Shown here: positions 36,650 through 43,405 of the stretch, piece by piece
Layout of the letters: the number at the start of each line of letters is the position of its first letter
Numbering within the stretch: the first letter of the stretch is position 1
Source: Skermanella stibiiresistens SB22
GTDB taxonomy: Bacteria; Pseudomonadota; Alphaproteobacteria; Azospirillales; Azospirillaceae
Length of the DNA stretch: 64,000 nt
Reading direction: 5' to 3'
NCBI RefSeq assembly: GCF_000576635.1
Contig: NZ_AVFL01000018.1
Location: forward strand, 1-64,000
Program-made: the position numbers and the translations under genes
Notes under the pieces: generated by a model
The model's input: the letters and a program-made list of their open reading frames with translations, nothing else
Databases searched by the model: none
What the model was told of the DNA's origin: nothing

Positions 36650-37612
36650 ATGGCCAAAGGCGGCGAGCGTCCCATCATCATCAAGCGGATCACCATCGCC
36701 GCCGGCGGTCACCATGGTGGCGCGTGGAAGGTCGCCTACGCCGACTTCGTGACCGCGATGATGGCGTTTTTCCTGCTGCTCTGGCTGCTCGGCTCCACCA
36801 CCGAGGACCAGCGCAAGAGCCTCGCCGACTATTTCTCGCCGAGCCCGGCGGTCTCCAGTTCCAACAGCGGCTCCGGCGGGTTGCTGGGCGGCGTCACCAT
36901 CTCCGTTCCCGGCAGCCTGTCATCACCCAACGCGGCGTTCACCGCGCAGGAGAGCGCCCCCAGCACCCTGGTGGCGCCCAGCGAGGAGGACGGCGACAGT
37001 TCGGGCGCCGGCGAGGGCGCCGAGGGCACGGATAGTGGCTCCGGTGACAAGCAATCGGGCCAGGACGCCGGCCAGCAGGCGGCGGGAGCGCCGCCCAGGC
37101 CGGGAGCCCCGCCCTCGCTGACGCCAGAGCAGCGCGAGAAGCGCCAGTTCGACAAGGCGGCGGAGACCTTGAGGCAGGCGATCGAAAACTCGCCGGACCT
37201 CCAGGGATTGAAGAACAACCTGCTGGTCGACCAGACGCCCGAGGGCATGCGGGTGCAGATCGTCGACAACGAAGGCAAGAGCATGTTCGCCCTGGGCGGC
37301 ACCCAGATGAACGAGGATATGCGGAAGCTGCTGACCCGTGTGGTCCAGGCGATCGGACCGCTGAACAACAAGATCGCGATCCGCGGCCATACCGACGCCA
37401 CGCCCTTCGCCAACAACCCACAGGGCAATTGGGACCTGTCCAGCCAGCGAGCCAGCGCCACCTTGAAGGCGCTGACGGCGATGGGCCTGCCGGCGAGCCG
37501 GCTGAAGGATGTCAGCGGCCGGGCCGAGGTCGACCCGCTGTTCCCCGAGAACCCCAACGACCCCCGCAACCGCCGCATCTCGATCATCCTGTTCAAGGAC
37601 GCGGCGAAGTAG
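36650..37612 (+). CDS. motB: flagellar motor stator protein MotB
   Basis: 320 residues. Short basic N-terminus, one membrane helix (32-52) with the proton-carrying D32 in YADFVTAMMAFF. A disordered Gly/Ser/Pro-rich section (about 62-160) leads to an OmpA-like peptidoglycan-binding domain with IRGHTDATP and NWDLSSQRA, and ending RNRRISIIL. Anchors the stator to the wall. The 154-bp gap to motA contains the promoters for both; no sigma-28 promoter with proper spacing is seen. Confidence 0.94.
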   Translation: MAKGGERPIIIKRITIAAGGHHGGAWKVAYADFVTAMMAFFLLLWLLGSTTEDQRKSLADYFSPSPAVSSSNSGSGGLLGGVTISVPGSLSSPNAAFTAQESAPSTLVAPSEEDGDSSGAGEGAEGTDSGSGDKQSGQDAGQQAAGAPPRPGAPPSLTPEQREKRQFDKAAETLRQAIENSPDLQGLKNNLLVDQTPEGMRVQIVDNEGKSMFALGGTQMNEDMRKLLTRVVQAIGPLNNKIAIRGHTDATPFANNPQGNWDLSSQRASATLKALTAMGLPASRLKDVSGRAEVDPLFPENPNDPRNRRISIILFKDAAK

Positions 37613-37635
37613 CGGGGGAGGCCGGGCTGGGTTCC

Positions 37636-38364
37636 TCAGCCACCCCCTGGGCCAACGCCGGATTTCGACGCGGCCGCGGTGGCTCCACCACCGAACACCT
37701 GTATGAGCATCTCCGCGATGGCGGTGGCGATGGCCGCCGCGGCATCCGCCGTCAACCCCACCTCGGCGACGCCGGTCATCATGGCCATTCCGTCCGTGAC
37801 GGCGGCGGTCACGGCCGTGGCACCCTCGCCAGCGGCTCCGGACACCGACGCCAATCCATCGGTGATGGCCGCGGTGACCGCGGTGGTTCCCTTGCCGGCG
37901 GCGCCCGACACCGACGTCAGCCCCTGACCCACGGCACCCGAGACGGACGCCGTCCCGCCACCGACGGAACTCGTGACGGAGGTCGCCGAATCGGCGGCGG
38001 CGCCCGAGACGCTGACCAACCCCTCCGCCACGGCGGTGGAAACGGCGCTGATGCCGTTGCCCATCGAACCCACGAGGTTGACCACCTGGGCCGAGATCGC
38101 GCTGGTGATCATCTGCTTGTCGGCCGCCAGCGACGTGGTCAGGCTGGACAACGCGTTGGCGTTGGACGCCATCTGCTGCATCATGGCGCTATTGGCCGTC
38201 ACGGCCATCTGGTTCGCCATGTTGGACGCGGTCACCGCGTTCTCCATCGCCCGTCCGGACGATTGGGCGGTGAACTGGCTCAGCACCGCCATCGAGAAGG
38301 CGGGAGATTCGGCGACCGTCTTGAGATTGGCGTCGGCGACCGCGCTTACGATTTCCTGGGACAT
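37636..38364 (-). CDS. long RebB-family protein with 11-residue repeat tail
   Basis: 242 residues. Residues 1-100 follow the RebB plan of the neighbouring paralogues (IVSAVADANLKTV against ITDAVTQANVKVL, then MENAVTASNMANQM against MQNAVANQQNMSTI). Residues 104-213 are ten gap-free copies of an 11-residue unit with consensus G-x-x-S/A-V-S/T-x-A-x-x-D/E/K/Q, almost all small residues and only modestly charged. Such 11-mer repeats usually form long amphipathic helices. It is twice the size of a normal Reb protein and may act as a scaffold, nucleator or membrane-contact element of an R-body. Convergent with motB, 23 bp apart. Confidence 0.8.
   Translation of the reverse strand: MSQEIVSAVADANLKTVAESPAFSMAVLSQFTAQSSGRAMENAVTASNMANQMAVTANSAMMQQMASNANALSSLTTSLAADKQMITSAISAQVVNLVGSMGNGISAVSTAVAEGLVSVSGAAADSATSVTSSVGGGTASVSGAVGQGLTSVSGAAGKGTTAVTAAITDGLASVSGAAGEGATAVTAAVTDGMAMMTGVAEVGLTADAAAAIATAIAEMLIQVFGGGATAAASKSGVGPGGG
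37726..38055 (-). repeat. ten tandem 33-bp (11-codon) repeats inside the long Reb gene
   Basis: Units start at residues 104, 115, 126, 137, 148, 159, 170, 181, 192 and 203, without indels. Copies 5-8 form a higher-order 66-bp repeat: GLTSVSGAAGK with GTTAVTAAITD, then GLASVSGAAGE with GATAVTAAVTD. This indicates recent duplication of a two-unit block. Confidence 0.9.
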
Positions 38365-38377
38365 GACCCGATTCTCC

Positions 38378-38689
38378 CTAAGCCGGCGTGGAGGCTGGCT
38401 TGGCCAGCGGAATGCCGAGTATCCGCTCCACCGCGGCGGCCGTGACGGAACGTCCCAAGGTCAAGGACCGCCGCCGCTCGTCGGCCAGATCCTCCATCGT
38501 CCTCCTGGTGACATGGGCGACATCGACATAGACCATCCCCAGGGCCAGCGCACCTGACGGCATCGAATCGAGATCTATTCCCAAGTCATGATCTGATAAA
38601 CCGTCCGATGAATGCCCAGCGCCTCCACCCCCTAAAGTCGCGGTGGTTGATTTTGGCTGTTCTTTGCTCTCTCGCATTTGGATCCCCAT
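38378..38689 (-). CDS. diverged Reb-like small protein
   Basis: About 103 residues; the start could be 38704 (TTG), 38689 or 38677 (ATG). After a polar, Gly-rich N-terminus, the core LALGMVYVDVAHVTRRTMEDL with SVTAAAVERILGI follows the spacing of the Reb core (ALGTLYQVMSQSVGLSMQNAV and TAVTTQGVNLIY). It lacks the Gln/Asn-rich central loop and is much more charged. It lies 13 bp upstream of the long Reb gene, probably co-transcribed. Read as a degenerate or specialised paralogue. Confidence 0.5.
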   Translation of the reverse strand: MGIQMRESKEQPKSTTATLGGGGAGHSSDGLSDHDLGIDLDSMPSGALALGMVYVDVAHVTRRTMEDLADERRRSLTLGRSVTAAAVERILGIPLAKPASTPA

Positions 38690-39176
38690 CCAAAAAACAC
38701 GCAACCTCCCGATAATACTTTTGTAATTGTTGTTTGTAAACGGATTAACCCGATCATTTATTTCTCATTATTGTCTTCCGAAACATGATTTCCTCTCATT
38801 GATCTCCGTCATTCCAATGAGAGCGATTCAAATTTTTCCGCGCCGTCGACTTGGCACACCCCGCCGAAAATTCGGTCCGGGCCAAAATGCTGACGAAGAC
38901 ACCGGACTATAGCCGTTCGATCAAAGCCCGGCGCCACGCGTCGATGCCAAGTCGTGACGTTCATGAAGTCTCTCTCATTGGTGTCGGATATGGATTCCAA
39001 GCAGGAACTAGTCGTCAGGTTTCAATCCTGAAACAGTCATTGACTATAGACCAACCATCGAACACCAAAATACATCAGATCTTATGTCACAATGATAATG
39101 AGGAAATGAGAGTCACTCACGATTCATATGATTGTATTCGATCATTGTTTTCACAAATGTCGAGAGCATTCGTCAC
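38690..39176. other. AT-rich intergenic island with small inverted repeat
   Basis: About 490 bp between the divergent small Reb-like gene and the sigma factor gene. It is strikingly poorer in GC than everything around it, for example 38705-38800 and 39035-39180. It contains the inverted repeat GTTTCA-ATCC-TGAAAC (39019-39034). No convincing gene is present. It probably holds the promoters for both flanking genes and may mark the acquisition point of the locus. Confidence 0.65.
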
Positions 39177-39953
39177 ATGTATGGTGAGCAAGAATCCATT
39201 GGTCGCTTGTCGTGGGACCAGCCAGTTTGGCCGTGGGGGATGGTTGTGACATATGCGAATACTGCTGGCAGCGCGTTCGATTCTGCCATTCATTCCGAAC
39301 CGGCGGCGTTTCCGAACCAGCCCCACCACGCCGAGACGCCGTACCGGCGGCTTCGATCGGACGGATCGCACGCGACCAACGCGCCTCACGCCAACGCTCT
39401 TCACGACGCCATCCGCGCCCGGTTCAGGAGCATGTACGAGGAGCATCGAGGCTACCTGCATGGGCTCAGCCTGCGCTGGAGCGCCGGCAACCACGCGGAA
39501 GCCGAGGACGCGGTCAGCGACGTGTTCTGCCGCGCGGTCGATGTCCTGAGCAGCGGCAACACCGTCATCCTGAACGAGCGGGCTTGGCTGGGGCGGATGC
39601 TGCACAACCGCTGCGTCGACCGGCACCGGCGCCGGCGCCTGGAAGCCCAGGAGCCTCTCGTCCTCGATCACGAGGGCGATGTCGGCGACATGGCGGCCGA
39701 TCACGACAACCCCCTCCCGACGCCCGAGACCGAGATCCTGAACCGCGAGCTGGGAGCGGTGCTGGAGTGCGCCCTGGATACCTTGCCCGACACCCTGAAG
39801 GGCCCGCTGAACATGCGGCTGATCAACGGCGAACCCTATGGCGCCATCGCCGAACGGTTTGGCCTGTCCCAGGCCAACGCCCGAAAGCGGGTCCAGCAGG
39901 CGCGGGAACTGCTGCGCGACCGTCTGGCCGGCTATATGACGGAAATGGGCTGA
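39177..39953 (+). CDS. ECF-type RNA polymerase sigma factor in the reb locus
   Basis: About 258 residues from the ATG at 39177 (GAGAG upstream); a TTG at 39132 and an ATG at 39240 are alternatives. Region 2 is at about 85-150 (MYEEHRGYLHGLSLRWS, AEDAVSDVFCRAVDVL, AWLGRMLHNRCVDRHRR). Region 4 is at the end (TLPDTLKGPLNMRLINGEPYGAIAERFGLSQANARKRVQQARELLRD, quoted in parts in the family). The N-terminal 60 residues are poorly conserved-looking. No anti-sigma gene is adjacent. It is the only plus-strand gene in the reb array, preceded by the AT-rich island, and is the likely activator of the Reb genes. Confidence 0.85.
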   Translation: MYGEQESIGRLSWDQPVWPWGMVVTYANTAGSAFDSAIHSEPAAFPNQPHHAETPYRRLRSDGSHATNAPHANALHDAIRARFRSMYEEHRGYLHGLSLRWSAGNHAEAEDAVSDVFCRAVDVLSSGNTVILNERAWLGRMLHNRCVDRHRRRRLEAQEPLVLDHEGDVGDMAADHDNPLPTPETEILNRELGAVLECALDTLPDTLKGPLNMRLINGEPYGAIAERFGLSQANARKRVQQARELLRDRLAGYMTEMG

Positions 39954-39988
39954 GGGGAAACAGCCCCGGTATTTGGTCGATCGGCACG

Positions 39989-40016
39989 AAAAAAGCCGCC
40001 CCAGGGGCGGCTTCTT
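39989..40016 (+). terminator. terminator after the sigma factor gene
   Basis: A-run, AAGCCGCCCC arm, one-base gap and GGGGCGGCTT arm (39993-40013), then CTTGTTG. It could also act for the opposing helix-turn-helix gene, which ends at 40071. Confidence 0.65.
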
Positions 40017-40070
40017 GTTGCCTCGATCCATCGAACCCCGCCCACGGCGGGGCCCGTGGGACCAGTGGCC

Positions 40071-40334
40071 TCAGCGTCTCTGCAGCCGCTCGCGGAGCGC
40101 CTGGTTCTCCAAGGCCGCTTCGGTGTACAGGTCCCGCAGCCGGCGGTTCTCCTCCTCCAGCCGCAGATTCTCCGGATCGCGGCTCAGCGCAGCCCGGCTG
40201 AAACGGTTGCGCCAGCGATAGACGGTCGCCTCGGCGATGCCATACTTGCGTATCACCTCGCCGACCGGGGCGCCCTCCTCCAAATCCTGCACGACGCGGC
40301 GGCGTATGTCATCGGCGTAACTTTTGCGCGGCAT
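40071..40334 (-). CDS. lone IS3-OrfA-type helix-turn-helix/leucine-zipper protein
   Basis: 87 residues from MPRKSY (ATG at 40334). Helix-turn-helix of the transposase-8 type: VVQDLEEGAPVGEVIRKYGI then AEATVYRWRNRF, followed by a leucine-zipper-like helix (LRLEEENRRLRDLYTEAALE). This matches the OrfA of IS3-family elements of the IS407 group. No OrfB, no inverted terminal repeats and no duplicated target are visible. Sitting between the sigma factor and the Reb genes, it may be a domesticated DNA-binding regulator or an insertion-sequence remnant. Confidence 0.7.
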   Translation of the reverse strand: MPRKSYADDIRRRVVQDLEEGAPVGEVIRKYGIAEATVYRWRNRFSRAALSRDPENLRLEEENRRLRDLYTEAALENQALRERLQRR

Positions 40335-40388
40335 GGTCGGAATCCGGTCTGGTGCGGCGGAACTCAATCGATTGTCGCGACCGCTCGA

Positions 40389-40772
40389 TCACTGGCCCGC
40401 GGCGGTTTGAGGGTGGGGAGCGCCGGAGGTCCTGGCGCCGATGTCGGAGCCCTCGCCATCCTTGACCGACGAGAGCACCTTGGCGAGGTTCTCAAGCGGT
40501 TGGGCGACCTCGATCTTCGCCATCTCGGTCAGCAGCTTGACGGCCTCCTCGGCCTTGCCCTGCTCCAGCAGCAGGTTGAACGCCCGCGTCGTGACGGCGG
40601 TGATGATGGTATTGAGACTCTGATGCTGTGCGACATGGTTCTGCATGGCGATGCCGATCGCCTGCGCGAGCTGGGTATAGACCACCGAAGCGGCTTGGCG
40701 GGGTGCCGGCTCCAACAGGGTGCCGGTCAGGGCGCCAGCCACGAAGGGGGATGATTCGATCGGGTCGGGCAT
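40389..40772 (-). CDS. RebB-family protein with extended C-terminus
   Basis: 127 residues. The Reb core is present at about 25-70: AASVVYTQLAQAIGIAMQNHVAQHQSLNT and ITAVTTRAFNLLL, aligned without gaps to the core paralogues. The first 20 residues lack the ITDAVTQANV tract (SPFVAGALTGTLLEPAP instead). Residues 70-127 form a charged helix and a polar tail. Last Reb gene before the helix-turn-helix gene, 137 bp downstream of the next Reb gene. Confidence 0.8.
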   Translation of the reverse strand: MPDPIESSPFVAGALTGTLLEPAPRQAASVVYTQLAQAIGIAMQNHVAQHQSLNTIITAVTTRAFNLLLEQGKAEEAVKLLTEMAKIEVAQPLENLAKVLSSVKDGEGSDIGARTSGAPHPQTAAGQ

Positions 40773-40909
40773 GGTGTGGGTCTTCTTTCGTCCAATGATC
40801 TAGTCGTCCGCCATCAGGTCCCAGGCCACCAAGCCAAGGGCCATCAGGTCGGGGGCCATCAGGTCAGGGGCGCCGACGGACTGGCGCCCCCTCCTGACAT
40901 CGTCCGGGA

Positions 40910-41263
40910 TCAGGGCTGTCCCTTGCCCGGGATCTGCGACGCCTGGTACGCCTGGATGGCGGCGATCAGGGCCACCAACTGCTTCACCTGCGACGCGCTG
41001 CCGAAGATCTCGCTGGTGCCGACCGCGTCGGCCGCGACATCCATGGAATAGATCAGGTTGACGCCCTGGGTGGTCACGGCGGTGTCGATGGTCGACATGT
41101 TCTGCTGGTTGGCGACGGCGTTCTGCATCGACAGACCGACCGACTGCGACATCACCTGATAGAGCGTGCCCAGCGCCTGGGCCGGCGCGTCGCCCAGGAC
41201 CTTGACGTTCGCCTGCGTGACGGCGTCGGTGATCTGCCCGTTGACGAGAGTGGGGTCAGACAT
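40910..41263 (-). CDS. rebB: RebB-family R-body protein (core paralogue A)
   Basis: 117 residues with a strong ribosome site (AGGAGGA) before the ATG. Core: NGQITDAVTQANVKVLGDAP (residues 8-27), QALGTLYQVMSQSVGLSMQN, AVANQQNMSTIDTAVTTQGV and NLIYSMDVAADAVGTSEIF. Reb proteins are small, hydrophobic-helical and Gln/Asn-rich; they polymerise into the coiled ribbon of R-bodies. The C-terminal 30 residues (helix plus QIPGKGQP) are unique to this copy. Part of a minus-strand array with its closest relatives at 41370, 41779 and 42881. Confidence 0.9.
   Translation of the reverse strand: MSDPTLVNGQITDAVTQANVKVLGDAPAQALGTLYQVMSQSVGLSMQNAVANQQNMSTIDTAVTTQGVNLIYSMDVAADAVGTSEIFGSASQVKQLVALIAAIQAYQASQIPGKGQP
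41003..41260 (-). repeat. 258-bp Reb core repeat, copy 1
   Basis: The 86-codon core of paralogue A. It is nearly identical in DNA sequence, with no indels, to 41833-42090 and 42899-43156, and clearly similar to 41427-41684. Confidence 0.85.
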
Positions 41264-41307
41264 TTCATCATCCTCCTATGTGTGGTCATGCCTCTGGGGG
41301 CATGGGG

Positions 41308-41364
41308 CCTTGCCGCTGGCGGCAAGGGTGTTGGCCTCGCGAGGGTTCGAACCCGGCCCTCGCG
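41308..41364. other. two strong hairpins between Reb genes
   Basis: CCTTGCCGC paired with GCGGCAAGG (41308-41327), and CGCGAGGG paired with CCCTCGCG around an 11-nt loop (41338-41364). They lie in the 106-bp gap between paralogues B and A. No T-tract follows on the minus strand, so they may stabilise or process mRNA. Confidence 0.5.
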
Positions 41365-41369
41365 GCGCG

Positions 41370-41687
41370 TCACTTGCCGGTAAGCGCCTTCAGGACCATG
41401 ACCAGTCCCGCCATCGAGTTGGCGTTGAAGATGTCCTTGGTGGCGACCGCGTCCGCGGCGACGTCCATGGAATAGAGCAGGTTGACGCCCTGGGTGGTCA
41501 CGGCCGTGTTGATCGTATTGCGGCTCTGCTGCAGGCTGACGGCGTTCTGCATGGACAGGCCGACCGACTGCGACATCACCTGATAGAGCGTGCCCAGCGC
41601 CTGGGCCGGCGCGTCGCCCAGAACCTTGACGTTGGCCTGCGTGACGGCGTCGGTGATCTGCCCGTTGACCGGAGTGGTGTTAGCCAT
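41370..41687 (-). CDS. rebB: RebB-family R-body protein (core paralogue B)
   Basis: 105 residues, ATG after GCGAGGA. Identical to the other core paralogues over residues 8-50. The central Gln/Asn loop differs (SLQQSRNTINTAV instead of ANQQNMSTIDTAV), as does the segment VATKDIFNANSMAGL. The C-terminus (VMVLKALTGK) is shared in layout with paralogue C. It is the most diverged of the four core copies and probably a distinct ribbon subunit. Confidence 0.9.
   Translation of the reverse strand: MANTTPVNGQITDAVTQANVKVLGDAPAQALGTLYQVMSQSVGLSMQNAVSLQQSRNTINTAVTTQGVNLLYSMDVAADAVATKDIFNANSMAGLVMVLKALTGK
41427..41684 (-). repeat. 258-bp Reb core repeat, diverged copy
   Basis: Same length and frame as the three near-identical copies, with substitutions concentrated in the Gln/Asn loop and after SMDVAADAV. 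Confidence 0.7.
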
Positions 41688-41778
41688 GGGTTATCCTCGC
41701 TTCCGGGTGGATTGCGTTCACGGGTGGATAAGACCTTCGGAACCGGTCGGGCGAGCCGCGGCCGGTCCCGAGGCGATC

Positions 41779-42093
41779 TCACTTCTTGAGCGCGGCCAGG
41801 GCGGCGACCAGCCCGGCCATCGAGTTGCTGTTGAAGATCTCGCTGGTGCCGACCGCGTCGGCGGCGACGTCCATGGAATAGATCAGGTTGACGCCCTGGG
41901 TGGTCACGGCGGTGTCGATGGTCGACATGTTCTGCTGGTTGGCCACGGCGTTCTGCATGGACAGGCCGACCGACTGGGCCATCACCTGATAGAGCGTACC
42001 CAGCGCCTGGGCCGGCGCGTCGCCCAGGACCTTGACGTTGGCCTGCGTGACGGCGTCGGTGATCTGTCCGTTGACGAGAGTGGTATCAGCCAT
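41779..42093 (-). CDS. rebB: RebB-family R-body protein (core paralogue C)
   Basis: 104 residues, close to the length of the classical RebB protein. Differs from paralogue A over the first 86 residues at only a few positions (for example VMAQ for VMSQ), with its own C-terminus SNSMAGLVAALAALKK. The leader contains AAACACGCAACAGGAG, which is repeated exactly before paralogue D (43159), so the duplication included regulatory sequence and ribosome site. Confidence 0.9.
   Translation of the reverse strand: MADTTLVNGQITDAVTQANVKVLGDAPAQALGTLYQVMAQSVGLSMQNAVANQQNMSTIDTAVTTQGVNLIYSMDVAADAVGTSEIFNSNSMAGLVAALAALKK
41833..42090 (-). repeat. 258-bp Reb core repeat, copy 2
   Basis: Second near-identical copy, in paralogue C; offset of 830 bp from copy 1. 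Confidence 0.85.
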
Positions 42094-42209
42094 GATTGAA
42101 ACTCCTGTTGCGTGTTTCGTTCGACGTTGGTGCCGCGGCGGGAACGGCCGGCCGGCCGCCCCGTCTCACGGGTGTCCCGCCAGGGAATGGAGAGGCGGCG
42201 GGGTTCCGC

Positions 42210-42233
42210 GGGACGGCTTGGGGACGCCGTCCC
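42210..42233. other. perfect hairpin between Reb genes
   Basis: GGGACGGC and GCCGTCCC around an 8-nt loop, in the 201-bp gap downstream of the 42295-42600 Reb gene. No T-tract follows. Confidence 0.45.
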
Positions 42234-42294
42234 ACGTGGCTTGCGGCGTCGCGCCCCGGGGGCGGCGTACGCGGATCTTCGATCTCGCCGGATG

Positions 42295-42600
42295 TCATGA
42301 CGGCGGCGTCTGGTTCGTGGCCAGGGCCGCGATCAAGGTCTTCAAGGCGTCGGCCAGAACGGCGGACGAATCGGGCTGTGGCGGCGGCGCCACGCGGGCC
42401 GCCGGACCGCCGGACAGCAGCAATGCCAGGCACTGCGCGGTCACGGTGTTCGAAATGGTGTTCATCTGCTGCTGCTGGGCGACCGCGTTCTGCATGGACA
42501 GGGAGGTCGCCTGGGCGGCGGACTGGTACAGCATGGCCATCGACTGGGCGGGAGCCGATCCGAGAACCAAGGCGCCCGCCTGGGATACGGCGTCGGTCAT
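42295..42600 (-). CDS. RebB-family protein, diverged
   Basis: 101 residues from the ATG at 42600 (GAGGATC upstream; the frame is open further but with unlikely composition). MTDAVSQAGALVLGSAPAQ matches the Reb N-terminus, followed by MAMLYQSAAQATSLSMQNAVAQQQQMNTI. A Pro/Gly-rich section (GGPAARVAPPPQPDS) replaces the usual post-core segment and is followed by a C-terminal helix. It lacks the NGQI leader residues of the core copies. Confidence 0.85.
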   Translation of the reverse strand: MTDAVSQAGALVLGSAPAQSMAMLYQSAAQATSLSMQNAVAQQQQMNTISNTVTAQCLALLLSGGPAARVAPPPQPDSSAVLADALKTLIAALATNQTPPS

Positions 42601-42880
42601 CGCGGATCCTCGCGTCCGCCGGGCGGCGTCCGGTCCGGTCTCATCGTCTTGGCACGGGCGATCCATGGCTTCGGCTCCATCGAATTCTCGGGCCGCCCGC
42701 GCCACCATCCACTCCCCAGACGAGCGGCCAAGCCTTTGACGGAGGCCGCGTCGTAATCAGGAAGCCGTGACTGGGATGCCGAATGGGACGAACTTTGGTG
42801 AACGGAGGCTGGCGGACGAAAAATGCGGGCGATGAGCCCGCATTTCCGCGTCGGCTCGGCTGGTGGCTAAGGCGCCGCCG

Positions 42881-43159
42881 TCACTTGGTGCCGCTGTTGA
42901 AGATCTCGCTGGTGCCGACCGCGTCGGCGGCGACGTCCATGGTGTAGATCAGGTTGACGCCCTGCGTGGTCACGGCGGTGTCGATGGTCGACATGTTCTG
43001 CTGGTTGGCGACGGCGTTCTGCATCGACAGGCCCATCGACTGCGCCATCACCTGATAGAGCGTGCCCAGCGCCTGGGCCGGCGCGTCGCCCAGGACCTTG
43101 ACGTTGGCCTGCGTGACGGAGTCGGTGATTTGACCATTGACAAGGGTAGGATCAGCCAT
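42881..43159 (-). CDS. rebB: RebB-family R-body protein (core paralogue D, short)
   Basis: 92 residues. Core identical to paralogue C except a few changes (DSVTQ for DAVTQ, QSMGLSM, IYTMDV). The protein stops soon after the core (EIFNSGTK), lacking the C-terminal helix of the other copies. Ribosome site AGGAGAGA within the shared leader AAACACGCAACAGGAG. The truncated tail may make it a cap or a distinct ribbon component. Confidence 0.9.
   Translation of the reverse strand: MADPTLVNGQITDSVTQANVKVLGDAPAQALGTLYQVMAQSMGLSMQNAVANQQNMSTIDTAVTTQGVNLIYTMDVAADAVGTSEIFNSGTK
42899..43156 (-). repeat. 258-bp Reb core repeat, copy 3
   Basis: Third near-identical copy, in paralogue D; offset of 1066 bp from copy 2. 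Confidence 0.85.
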
Positions 43160-43405
43160 GTTATCTCTCCTGTTGCGTGTTTGACGTTCGATGATACTCA
43201 GCGGGCGGCGATGGTGTCATAGACCATTCCGCCCCCTGGTTGTCCCGCCGGGGATGGGGATTCACGGCGGGGGTGACGCGTGGCAGGTTGGGGAATTCGC
43301 CACGCGTTACTTGTCGCTCCACGCCGTGTCGTGGCGTGGATGCTGAATTCGGTTATCGTGTCGGGTGCGGGATTGCGCGGGGGAGGCGATATCGCCGCTC
43401 CGGCT

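Noticed and set aside
38727-38912. 61-codon plus-strand frame in the AT-rich island
   Set aside because: No ribosome site and no recognisable features; it sits in low-GC sequence that looks non-coding.
40071-40334. Possible IS3-family insertion sequence
   Set aside because: Only an OrfA-like helix-turn-helix is present; no OrfB, terminal inverted repeats or target duplication, so it is listed as a gene and not a mobile element.
40811-40865. Three copies of CCATCAGGTC, considered as CRISPR-like repeats
   Set aside because: Repeats are 10 bp with unequal spacing and no Cas genes nearby; more likely a low-complexity duplication in an intergenic gap.
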